Source: Pseudomonas sp. JM0905a (lineage in GTDB: Bacteria > Pseudomonadota > Gammaproteobacteria > Pseudomonadales > Pseudomonadaceae). From it: a stretch of DNA of 64,000 nt. Below are positions 57,681 to 64,000 of this stretch, one piece after another; the stretch's first letter is position 1; each line of letters starts with the position of its first letter. A model generated the notes under the pieces. The model saw nothing but the letters and a program-made list of their open reading frames with translations, made no database searches and had not been told where the DNA came from. The stretch is taken from assembly GCF_014700075.1 (NCBI RefSeq), contig NZ_JACXBU010000001.1, positions 62,001-126,000 on the forward strand, read 5' to 3'. Made by a program: the position numbers and the translations under genes.

Positions 57681-58352
57681 TCAACCATGGACGATACCTT
57701 GAATCTCATCTTTGGCTGCAGCAATGATCTGCTCAGACTGCGTGGCGACCAAATCCTGAGGGCGCTTACCGCCAAGAAAGCTATTTACGGAGGCAAACCA
57801 GTACGCTAACCCCCAGTTGTCCTTCGTGTCGCCGAAAACCTTCAGTACGTCCGTCATTGTCTTCAGAGGACGATAACCCTGATGTGGATCCAGGCCGTAG
57901 GCCGGGAAGTAGTCGTTGCCGTGGTGCTGGATCGCAAAGATCTTCCCTTCCCGCTTCCACTTGTTGGGCTGTGCGCTGAGGTTCTTTCCGCTGTAGCCGC
58001 ATAACCGCGAGGCTTCCGCTGCGGAAAGCCAGTCGCCACTCTCCAGCACGGCTTTCCTAGCCCTGGCCACCATTTGAGCTTCCTTGAGTACCGTTGGCTG
58101 GATCGGCGCCTTGGCTACCAGCAACGACACGATCTGCTCAATGGTCTCCCGCTGGTTACTGAGCATCGTCTCGGTAAGCAGTTGGGCGCAGGCGGCAAGG
58201 GACAGAGAGAACGCCTTCCACTCTTCCGCAGAATCGCACAAGACCGTAAACGCTACGGCATGGCCTTCCTTTTCCGTGCGTAAGCGTGTGGCAATCTCCG
58301 CGGGCGGACCCTCTAGAATGCTTTGGATTTCGACATGTCCACTGAAATTCAT
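57681..58352 (-). CDS. DUF2384/MbcA-ParS-like protein
   Basis: 223 residues from ATG 58352, preceded by GGGAGA. Middle region: WLSAAEASRLCGYSGKNLS, a helix-turn-helix-like stretch, then KWKREGKIFAIQHHGNDYFP. C terminus FGDTKDNWGLAYWF...SFLGGKRPQDLV...IVHG resembles the toxin-binding domain of MbcA/ParS antitoxins, which pair with RES toxins, but no RES gene is adjacent. The longer frame up to 58517 lacks a good start. Base composition is closer to the host than to the tns genes. Function unproven. Confidence 0.55.
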   Translation of the reverse strand: MNFSGHVEIQSILEGPPAEIATRLRTEKEGHAVAFTVLCDSAEEWKAFSLSLAACAQLLTETMLSNQRETIEQIVSLLVAKAPIQPTVLKEAQMVARARKAVLESGDWLSAAEASRLCGYSGKNLSAQPNKWKREGKIFAIQHHGNDYFPAYGLDPHQGYRPLKTMTDVLKVFGDTKDNWGLAYWFASVNSFLGGKRPQDLVATQSEQIIAAAKDEIQGIVHG

Positions 58353-58444
58353 GGCCGTCTCCCACGCGTTGGTAATGAGGATTATCACCCTATCAGTGAG
58401 CTCAACATAACCCATTCGGATGTAAGGCAAATGGAAGCGGGCAT

Positions 58445-58852
58445 GAGCGGTGGCTAGTGCGTCCCCTGGTTGCGCAGTTGCGTGATGCCGAAGAGGGGTT
58501 GGTCCACCGTCCTGCATTGGAGGACATGAAGGTGAAGAACGTGGAGGCCAACGCCACCGGCGTGATCATCTTTGGCGAGTACCTTGATGGCCACGCTTCG
58601 GACGTGGAGGTGCGGGCATGTGCTCCTGCTTGCGGCGTGAACGAAGATCCTGTGTGCGGTAGTGGCAGTGGCGCGATGGCAGCTTTCATTCGCCATACGA
58701 AGCAAGCCGACTATTTCGGGAAGCATGTGCAGGCGAGTCAGGGCGCTGTGCTAGGTCGCGAAGGCGTGATTTACCTGACGATCTCGGATGATTCGATCCA
58801 AGTTGGCGGTAACGCAGTGACCTGCATCGATGGCGAGATCTCAGTGGGCTAA
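58445..58852 (+). pseudogene. PhzF-family protein, C-terminal remnant
   Basis: About 136 codons in one frame from 58445 to TAA-type stop region at 58852. The C-terminal signature CAPACGVNEDPVCGSGSGAMAAF is that of PhzF-like isomerases, but the N-terminal half (about 150 residues, with the conserved first active-site region) is missing and the frame is closed at 58397-58399. A GTG at 58457 could start a short protein but it would lack half of the active site. It faces the LysR remnant at 58867 with 14 bases between their ends. Confidence 0.75.
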
Positions 58853-58866
58853 TTTCCTGCCCACCC

Positions 58867-59064
58867 CTACATTACGGATTTATTGCCTCGTTCAAGTTGC
58901 CATTCAATCGAGACCTGCAGTCGCTTAGGCACCGGGTCACGACGAGGATGAACGAGGCAATAGCCGTAGTTTTGGGTTCCCACGAAGTCTCCAAACGGCA
59001 TAACCAATTCCCCACAAGCGATCCAATCTGCAACCAATCGCTCTCGTCCCATAGGGCAGGACAA
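58867..59064 (-). pseudogene. LysR-family regulator, C-terminal remnant
   Basis: 65 codons reading GRERLVADWIACGELVMPFGD, then YCLVHPRRDPVPKRLQ, the usual end of a GcvA-like LysR effector domain. The rest of the gene (about 230 codons) is absent: directly upstream lies the stop codon of the peptidase-M15-like gene. It is convergent with the PhzF remnant. Confidence 0.65.
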
Positions 59065-59718
59065 TCAACTTCTGCCCAGGCTAGATAACCAGCGCTCCAC
59101 TAGAGCATTTCTCTCTTCACGCGACAGCAACGCGACGCCGTTAGTCACCAGGGCTTCGGAGTTGCCGGTATGGGGGTTCACTACCCTGGTTCCGATACTC
59201 TGTCTGACGTTTGGGTTCGAGCTCCAACGCAGATTGAAAGCTGCCAAACGGGGAAACCAGAACTGACTGGTGTACGGCAGATTGTCGTGAATCCACCACG
59301 CCAAAGGGGTCCAGTCGCCATGCCGCTCGTACCAAGGTAGCAAGGCAGGAACGACGATGCAGGCGGTGGCGCCAAGATAGCCCTGAGAGTCAGGGTAATC
59401 CCAGATATGCGAAGCAAAATTCCGCTCATTGTCCGCGCAGCTGTACTGTCGATTGTTCTCTGCTCCCTTGGCATTTACGGCAGGAGAGCGGTACGCCGAC
59501 CGAATGGCAATCCTGCCGAAGCGATCTTGCAGAGGTTCGAGCAGCTCGTCACAGAGCCTGCGGCCAGCTTCGATCGCCTTGGCAGGAAAGTCCGGAACGT
59601 TGCGAATCCCCTCAATCTGGCTGATTTCCGAGTAAAGGAAATCACGCATGAAAAAGCTCTTCGACAACTGCACACGGCCTAGCTCTTCCAGCGCGCCAAC
59701 GGTTGCGGGCTTATCCAC
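59065..59718 (-). CDS. Peptidase-M15-like protein of unknown function
   Basis: 217 residues from GTG 59718, preceded by GGTGGAAAG; the frame extends upstream but only antisense to the FMN reductase gene. The sequence LGRVQLSKSFFMRDFLYSEIS, RRLCDELLEPLQDRFGRIAIRSAYRS and the ATACIVVPALLPWYERHGDW region match a family of hypothetical proteins distantly related to D-Ala-D-Ala carboxypeptidases (M15) and phage endolysin-like folds. Catalytic residues could not be assigned. It is the last gene of a minus-strand run and ends directly beside the LysR remnant. Confidence 0.65.
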   Translation of the reverse strand: MDKPATVGALEELGRVQLSKSFFMRDFLYSEISQIEGIRNVPDFPAKAIEAGRRLCDELLEPLQDRFGRIAIRSAYRSPAVNAKGAENNRQYSCADNERNFASHIWDYPDSQGYLGATACIVVPALLPWYERHGDWTPLAWWIHDNLPYTSQFWFPRLAAFNLRWSSNPNVRQSIGTRVVNPHTGNSEALVTNGVALLSREERNALVERWLSSLGRS

Positions 59719-59768
59719 GTCTTTCCACCTCTGGGTATACCGGCTGGGCAACAGCCCGGCACCTCTCG

Positions 59769-60326
59769 CTATACGCGAGGGATCATGGATCGAAGTTCTA
59801 GCAGTCCCATTTCCATAAACTGCCGTACTGCGTCGTCCACAAGCCGACCCTGCGCGATCTTCGAGGCAACGCCACCAATCACGATCTGCGGGTAGCGGAC
59901 CAGCTCCACAGGGATAGCCCAGAGCGTTTCGTTGAGCTGTTGCTGAGCGCGGACGCCGCCAGTGAATGCCGGAGAGGCGGTGAAAGTGAGGACTGGTTTG
60001 CCCTTGAGTACCGACTTGCCGTGGGGGCGAGAAAGCCAATCAAGTGCGTTCTTCATCACGCCCGACATGCCATGGTTGTATTCCGGAGACCCGATCACCA
60101 GACCGTCCGCTTCAAGTACAGCTTGGCGGAGCCGTCGGACCGCTTCAGGCGCCTTGATGCCGTCGCCGTCCAGATCCTCGTTGTAAAGGGGAATGTCGTG
60201 GAGACCGTGGACGATCAATCGGCTATCCACCGGCAATAACTCTTCGGAGATTGTCCGAAGAATCACGTCGTGGACGGAGTTGGCCCTCAAGCTTCCTGAA
60301 AGCCCCAGAAGTTGTACTGTTCTCAT
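59769..60326 (-). CDS. NAD(P)H-dependent FMN reductase
   Basis: 185 residues from ATG 60326. FMN-binding [17 protein letters not shown] (7-24) and [23 protein letters not shown] (flavodoxin-like reductase signature) are clear, as in ArsH/ChrR/SsuE-type reductases. It could supply reduced flavin to a monooxygenase, or act on quinones or chromate. It lies 12 bases after the thiolase gene and is in the same operon. No flavin monooxygenase gene is present in the window section. Confidence 0.88.
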   Translation of the reverse strand: MRTVQLLGLSGSLRANSVHDVILRTISEELLPVDSRLIVHGLHDIPLYNEDLDGDGIKAPEAVRRLRQAVLEADGLVIGSPEYNHGMSGVMKNALDWLSRPHGKSVLKGKPVLTFTASPAFTGGVRAQQQLNETLWAIPVELVRYPQIVIGGVASKIAQGRLVDDAVRQFMEMGLLELRSMIPRV

Positions 60327-60338
60327 CCTGACCTCCCC

Positions 60339-61520
60339 TCAGTCACGTTCGAGGGCAAGTGCGACGCCTTGCCCGCCACCGATGCATAGCGTGGCAAGTC
60401 CACGCCGAGCGTCACGCCTGTTCATTTCGTGCAGCAGCGATACCAGGATTCGGCAGCCCGATGCCCCCAGCGGATGGCCCAGCGCAATGGCGCCACCATT
60501 CACATTGACCTTACCGGTGTCCCACCCCAGCTCCCGGCCTACCGCCAGGGTCTGAACAGCGAAAGCCTCGTTCGTTTCGACGAGATCCAACTGATCCAAG
60601 TGCCAGCCGGCCTTTTGCAGGCACAGGTCGGTCGCGAATACCGGCCCGATCCCCATTACCGAAGGTTCGACTCCAACGCTGGCAAAGGCTCTCACAGTCA
60701 CTAGTACCGGTAGCCCATAGGCCCGGGCCCGGTCGGCACTCATGATCATGACGGCGGCAGCTCCGTCGTTCAGCGGTGAAGCATTTCCTGCAGTGACCGA
60801 ACCGTCCTTATGAAAGGCCGGCCGGAGCCTGCTCAAACCTTCCAGGGTGGGCTCGATAGCGGGCAGCTCATCCTCCACAAGTGTTCGGGATTCGCCTTTG
60901 CGACCCGGCACAGCCACTGGGACGACTTCGGCCTCAAACCGACCTGCGAGTCTGGCGTTAGCCGCTCGTCGATGCGACGACAGCGCATAGGCATCTTGCT
61001 GTTCGCGAGTGATCCCGTACTGCTCGGCTAAGTTCTCCGCAGTCATGCCCATGTGATAGTCATTGAAGGTGTCCCACAAGCCATCGTGGATCATGCTGTC
61101 CAGTAGCTCGCCATGCCCCATGCGCAAGCCCTGCCGCGCACGGTCCAACAGATAGGGGGCGACGCTCATGTTTTCTTGTCCGCCAGCCAGGACGACTTCG
61201 GCATCGCCGCTTCTAATCGACTGGACCGCCAGGTGGACTGCCTTAAGACCCGATCCACAGACCTTGTTGAGAGTGAAGGCCGGCACGGTAAACGGAAGTC
61301 CGGCAGCTACCGCGCTCTGACGAGCAGGATTCTGCCCGGCGGCGGCGGTCAGAACCTGCCCCATGATGACCTCATCGACGTCCTCCGCCGGTACCCTCGT
61401 ACGGTCCAACAGGGCACGTAGAACCACTGCACCGAGTGCGGTGGCCGGTACTTGAGACAGCACTCCACCGAACCGTCCGATGGGCGTGCGGACGGCAGCA
61501 ACAATCACAACGTCAGTCAT
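60339..61520 (-). CDS. Acetyl-CoA acetyltransferase (thiolase)
   Basis: 393 residues from ATG 61520 ([19 protein letters not shown]). Catalytic cysteine in [15 protein letters not shown], histidine in [17 protein letters not shown] and second cysteine in [12 protein letters not shown] complete the active site. It makes or splits acetoacetyl-CoA or a similar 3-oxoacyl-CoA. Being in an operon with an alcohol dehydrogenase and a cupin, it may be the last, acetyl-CoA-releasing step of a degradation pathway; the true substrate is not known. Confidence 0.92.
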   Translation of the reverse strand: MTDVVIVAAVRTPIGRFGGVLSQVPATALGAVVLRALLDRTRVPAEDVDEVIMGQVLTAAAGQNPARQSAVAAGLPFTVPAFTLNKVCGSGLKAVHLAVQSIRSGDAEVVLAGGQENMSVAPYLLDRARQGLRMGHGELLDSMIHDGLWDTFNDYHMGMTAENLAEQYGITREQQDAYALSSHRRAANARLAGRFEAEVVPVAVPGRKGESRTLVEDELPAIEPTLEGLSRLRPAFHKDGSVTAGNASPLNDGAAAVMIMSADRARAYGLPVLVTVRAFASVGVEPSVMGIGPVFATDLCLQKAGWHLDQLDLVETNEAFAVQTLAVGRELGWDTGKVNVNGGAIALGHPLGASGCRILVSLLHEMNRRDARRGLATLCIGGGQGVALALERD

Positions 61521-61583
61521 TGGCGTTCTCTGAACGACCCCGTCCACTCCGCGAGCAGACGGAGGTGACCGTGGCCTAGGTGG

Positions 61584-62111
61584 TCAATTGGTGGAACGAC
61601 CCACCATGAAAAAGGCAGCCTTCGCGACTTGCTGCGAGCGGTTGCGCCAGGCATGTCGTGTGGCGTTCTGAATGATCACGTCACCGGCGCGCAGCAGCTT
61701 CTCCTGACCGTCATCAAGCTCCAACCAGAGCTCGCCTTCCAGCAGGATGCCGTAGTCGATAGTCGGGGTTCGGTGCATGCCGGGCTGGTCAGGCTCGAAG
61801 CACTGAAACAGGCCGGGTAGAGCATCATTCATTTCGCCCAAGGCACGCTCCGGGTCGATGGGCGCAGCCATCACCGCGTCCGGAGGGAAGCTGACCATCA
61901 GCAGAGAGTTCTCCCCTGGGCCTGGGATGAGCGAGCCCTGAATCAAGGTCGGGTCATCTTGTTCGCCCGTCCCCGTACCGCTGCACCAGACTTGTGCCAT
62001 GCCATGGCCCGGCAAGTCCTGGAAATCCTTGTGTCGGGGAGCCGGACCATCCGACAGGAAAACCGACCGGCCCGACTCGTTGTGACCGGTCACCACTCTT
62101 CTCACTTTCAT
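61584..62111 (-). CDS. Cupin-domain protein
   Basis: 175 residues from ATG 62111 (MKVRRVVTGHNESGRSVFLSDG). The cupin fold is indicated by TPTIDYGILLEGELWLELDDGQEKLLRAGDVIIQNATRHAWRN: the second cupin motif has G...P/G-x-x-H with His in TRHAW, but the first motif shows TIDYGILLEGE without the usual two histidines. Many homologues of this exact type occur in degradation operons without an assigned reaction. It could be an isomerase, dioxygenase or binding protein. Confidence 0.8.
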   Translation of the reverse strand: MKVRRVVTGHNESGRSVFLSDGPAPRHKDFQDLPGHGMAQVWCSGTGTGEQDDPTLIQGSLIPGPGENSLLMVSFPPDAVMAAPIDPERALGEMNDALPGLFQCFEPDQPGMHRTPTIDYGILLEGELWLELDDGQEKLLRAGDVIIQNATRHAWRNRSQQVAKAAFFMVGRSTN

Positions 62112-62178
62112 GCTCGACACCACTCCGGTGGATCGGATGGAAATGCCGGGCGGAGCTCAGACTCCGCCCGGCACCGGC

Positions 62179-63291
62179 TCAGGGCGCGATGACGTAGTTG
62201 CTGAAGCCGCCGTTGCGGTTCTCGATCCCGCTGATCGCCTGGTTGACTTGCTCCAAGGGGAAGACGTTGTGTTCGAAGAACGATAGGTCTAGCGCTCCCG
62301 ATTCCACCATGTCGGCCATTTCCTGGCCTTGCCCCGTGGTGAACCAGGCAGAGCCGCTGACATTGATGTCGTTGTCCATGATCCAGTGCAGGTCGAGCGG
62401 TACTTCGCCGGCCACGGCACCGATGTTTACCAGGTGACCAGATCGGTGGAGCGAACGCAGGGCGTCTACCAGCGGCTCGTAGGAGGCGCCCGGGCCGAGG
62501 GCATCAATTACCGCATCGACGCCTTCACCGCGGGTGACCTGATTCGCCCACTCGGCGATGGAGCCGTTGCCCAGGTTGTGGATCTCAATGCGGCCCGGTG
62601 CAGCCAGATCCTTGACCCGCTGGAACAGCGACTCATTGCGCGCGGTGCCGAGGATCTTGCGTGCGCCCATGGCCAATGCCAGGGCAACAGCGCCGAGGCC
62701 CAGAGTGCCGCTGATACCGTTGATTAGCACCGTGCTGCCAGGACCGACGTTCGCTTTCTTCAGCGCGCGGTATGCAGTACCCAGGTAACCCAGTCGTGCG
62801 GCGGTTTCGAAGCTCAAGTTGTCCGGTAGTTTCACCAGGCTGTACTGGGGCGCCGGCATGTACTCGCACAGTCCGCCATAGGGGTAGTGCTCGAACATCT
62901 GCGGGCTGCGTGCAGTGAAGCCGAAGTAGCCGTTGAAGGTGTAGGCGCTGCAGCCGGTGGTATTGCCGGCGCGGCAAGCACGGCAGGAACCGCAGTAACG
63001 TGCCGGATTCACGTAAACGCGATCGCCGGGCTTGAAGTCGTAAACCTGTTCACCCACCTGTTCGACCACACCAGTCGGGTCGAGGCCAAAGATGGCAGGG
63101 AGTTTCGGCAGAGGCAGATGAGGGAACCAGGTGGTCCAGTTGGTCAGGATGTTGTGCAGGTTCGGCACGATACCGCAGGCCTTGACCCGTACCAGTACCT
63201 CAGTGGGACGAATGGAAGGAACGGGAATGTTTTCCAGCTCCATGGGTTTGCCGCATTCGTACATACGGGCAGCACGCATCATCTTCGTCAT
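62179..63291 (-). CDS. Zinc-dependent alcohol dehydrogenase
   Basis: 370 residues from ATG 63291 (MTKMMRAARMYECGKPMELENIP) with GGAG upstream. Medium-chain dehydrogenase: GDRVYVNPARYCGSCRACRAGNTTGCSAY carries four structural-zinc cysteines, and the NAD motif is INGISGTLGLGAVALALAMG. In the catalytic zinc region the usual Cys-His pair reads ACGIVPNLHNIL, that is Cys but a shifted histidine, and no GHE motif but IFGLDPTG instead. So zinc binding in the active site may differ from standard ADH. It oxidises an unknown alcohol in the operon's pathway. Confidence 0.85.
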   Translation of the reverse strand: MTKMMRAARMYECGKPMELENIPVPSIRPTEVLVRVKACGIVPNLHNILTNWTTWFPHLPLPKLPAIFGLDPTGVVEQVGEQVYDFKPGDRVYVNPARYCGSCRACRAGNTTGCSAYTFNGYFGFTARSPQMFEHYPYGGLCEYMPAPQYSLVKLPDNLSFETAARLGYLGTAYRALKKANVGPGSTVLINGISGTLGLGAVALALAMGARKILGTARNESLFQRVKDLAAPGRIEIHNLGNGSIAEWANQVTRGEGVDAVIDALGPGASYEPLVDALRSLHRSGHLVNIGAVAGEVPLDLHWIMDNDINVSGSAWFTTGQGQEMADMVESGALDLSFFEHNVFPLEQVNQAISGIENRNGGFSNYVIAP

Positions 63292-63372
63292 GGGTAACTC
63301 CAACTCTTGTTCTTGTTTTGCAGATACGCCCCGGCAACTCGCCGAGACTTGTCGTTGTGTGTGGGCCGCGCG

Positions 63373-63954
63373 CTAGCGAAGACCATCCTCGCCTTTAACG
63401 TCGGCCGCAGCCAGGCCTCCCAGACGCGCGTGGATCCGTCCACCCGTGGCCATCGCGAGGCCAAATGCAATTTCGTTGCGACGCGGACCATCCCAGAGGG
63501 TCATTTCGGCGACGCCAAAGTGGCTGCGTACGTAGGCCGCCTGGATATGCCCCAGCGGCAGTATCAGACGGCACCCGGGACCACCGATGGTCTTGGCGGA
63601 CGGCACGATAGCCTTGGGTTCGCCGAGGGCTTCACGCATTGCCCAGCCACCGGCTTCGTGCCAGACCGCGCCGTGTTCCAGTTCGCCATCCTCACCCACG
63701 ATGGCCGCTTTGCCATAGGCCTGGACCATCTCCTTACCACCCAGCGCCTGGATCAGTCGTCCCGAGAGATCACGGCCGAGCATGCGCAGCTCCTGCATGA
63801 ACGGCAGCAGGTCTTCCTCGTAGCGCCCAGCGTAAGGGTTTTCGATAACCGCGACTGCGACGGCAACGCGCAGCGGTTGAGTGGCCAGCGGGCCGCCTTC
63901 ATGGAGAACCTCCTCCACGTCCAGTTTGTATTTGCGGACTTTCACCAAAGACAT
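63373..63954 (-). CDS. Amino acid synthesis (AA_synth) family protein
   Basis: 193 residues from ATG 63954, preceded by AGGAG. The stretches VAVAVIENPYAGRYEEDL, GKAAIVGEDGELEHGAVWHEAGGWAMRE and GGPGCRLILPLGHIQAAYVRSHF are typical of the AA_synth family (Pfam PF06684), whose biochemical role is not established despite its name. It is the first visible gene of the minus-strand operon; genes upstream may lie beyond the window. The remaining 46 bases (63955-64000) hold only its leader. Confidence 0.82.
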   Translation of the reverse strand: MSLVKVRKYKLDVEEVLHEGGPLATQPLRVAVAVAVIENPYAGRYEEDLLPFMQELRMLGRDLSGRLIQALGGKEMVQAYGKAAIVGEDGELEHGAVWHEAGGWAMREALGEPKAIVPSAKTIGGPGCRLILPLGHIQAAYVRSHFGVAEMTLWDGPRRNEIAFGLAMATGGRIHARLGGLAAADVKGEDGLR

Positions 63955-64000
63955 GCTCGTTCTCCTGCTGGTACTGCCGGGAAAGTTTTTCGTGATGGGG

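Noticed and set aside
57582-57809. 75-codon plus-strand frame
   Set aside because: Its second half is antisense to the DUF2384-like gene and it shows no recognisable motif or ribosome site.

Overview
The window is high-G+C chromosomal DNA whose gene order matches Pseudomonas, close to the P. aeruginosa type. The core markers are the ribA / small membrane gene / BtuF-like / dxs block, xseB-ispA followed by a TauE-family gene, the ppa-mtfA-DedA block, and the ethanolamine block with its EatR-like activator. The reading comes from protein motifs and remembered gene order; no search was run.

Layout. 1-3.4 kb: end of ribA, a small membrane protein, a periplasmic cobalamin-binding-type protein, and dxs. 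3.5-21.5 kb: a block lying between dxs and ispA, genes that are usually neighbours in this genus. It holds an epoxide-hydrolase-like enzyme, a one-chain biotin carboxylase/carboxyltransferase, a PAP2 phosphatase, and a complete hydroxyproline catabolism and uptake cluster (epimerase, three-subunit D-hydroxyproline dehydrogenase, deaminase, semialdehyde dehydrogenase, proline-racemase paralogue, ABC importer, AraC/PAS regulator, pyrroline-carboxylate reductase). 21.6-24.4 kb: ispA, xseB, a TauE-type exporter, a candidate small RNA and a lipoprotein. 24.5-32.2 kb: a DmpR-type activator and the six-gene phenol hydroxylase operon with a sigma-54 promoter and an upstream inverted repeat, followed by an outer-membrane phenol-pathway protein. 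No catechol-cleaving dioxygenase is present.

32.2-45.5 kb: an rRNA-type methyltransferase, ppa, mtfA, DedA, a GNAT acetyltransferase, then ethanolamine use (eutC, eutB, permease, AraC regulator, aldehyde dehydrogenase, EatR-like sigma-54 activator). 45.7-50.3 kb: 2-aminoethylphosphonate use (phnX, MFS transporter, phnW, LysR regulator).

50.35-57.5 kb: AT-rich DNA unlike its surroundings carries a Tn7-like transposition module. It has tnsA, tnsB and tnsC, then two different TniQ-family genes, with no TnsE and no Cas genes. It begins with a recognisable transposon end built of three copies of a 14-base core spaced exactly 20 bases apart. The opposite end was not found in the window, so what follows may be its cargo or old host DNA. 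That stretch holds a DUF2384/MbcA-like protein, the 3' remnants of a PhzF-like and a LysR gene, and a six-gene minus-strand operon (peptidase-M15-like protein, FMN reductase, thiolase, cupin, zinc alcohol dehydrogenase, amino-acid-synthesis family protein) whose substrate I could not identify. The Tn7-like module with two target-selector-type proteins and the unassigned operon behind it are the best candidates for something undescribed.
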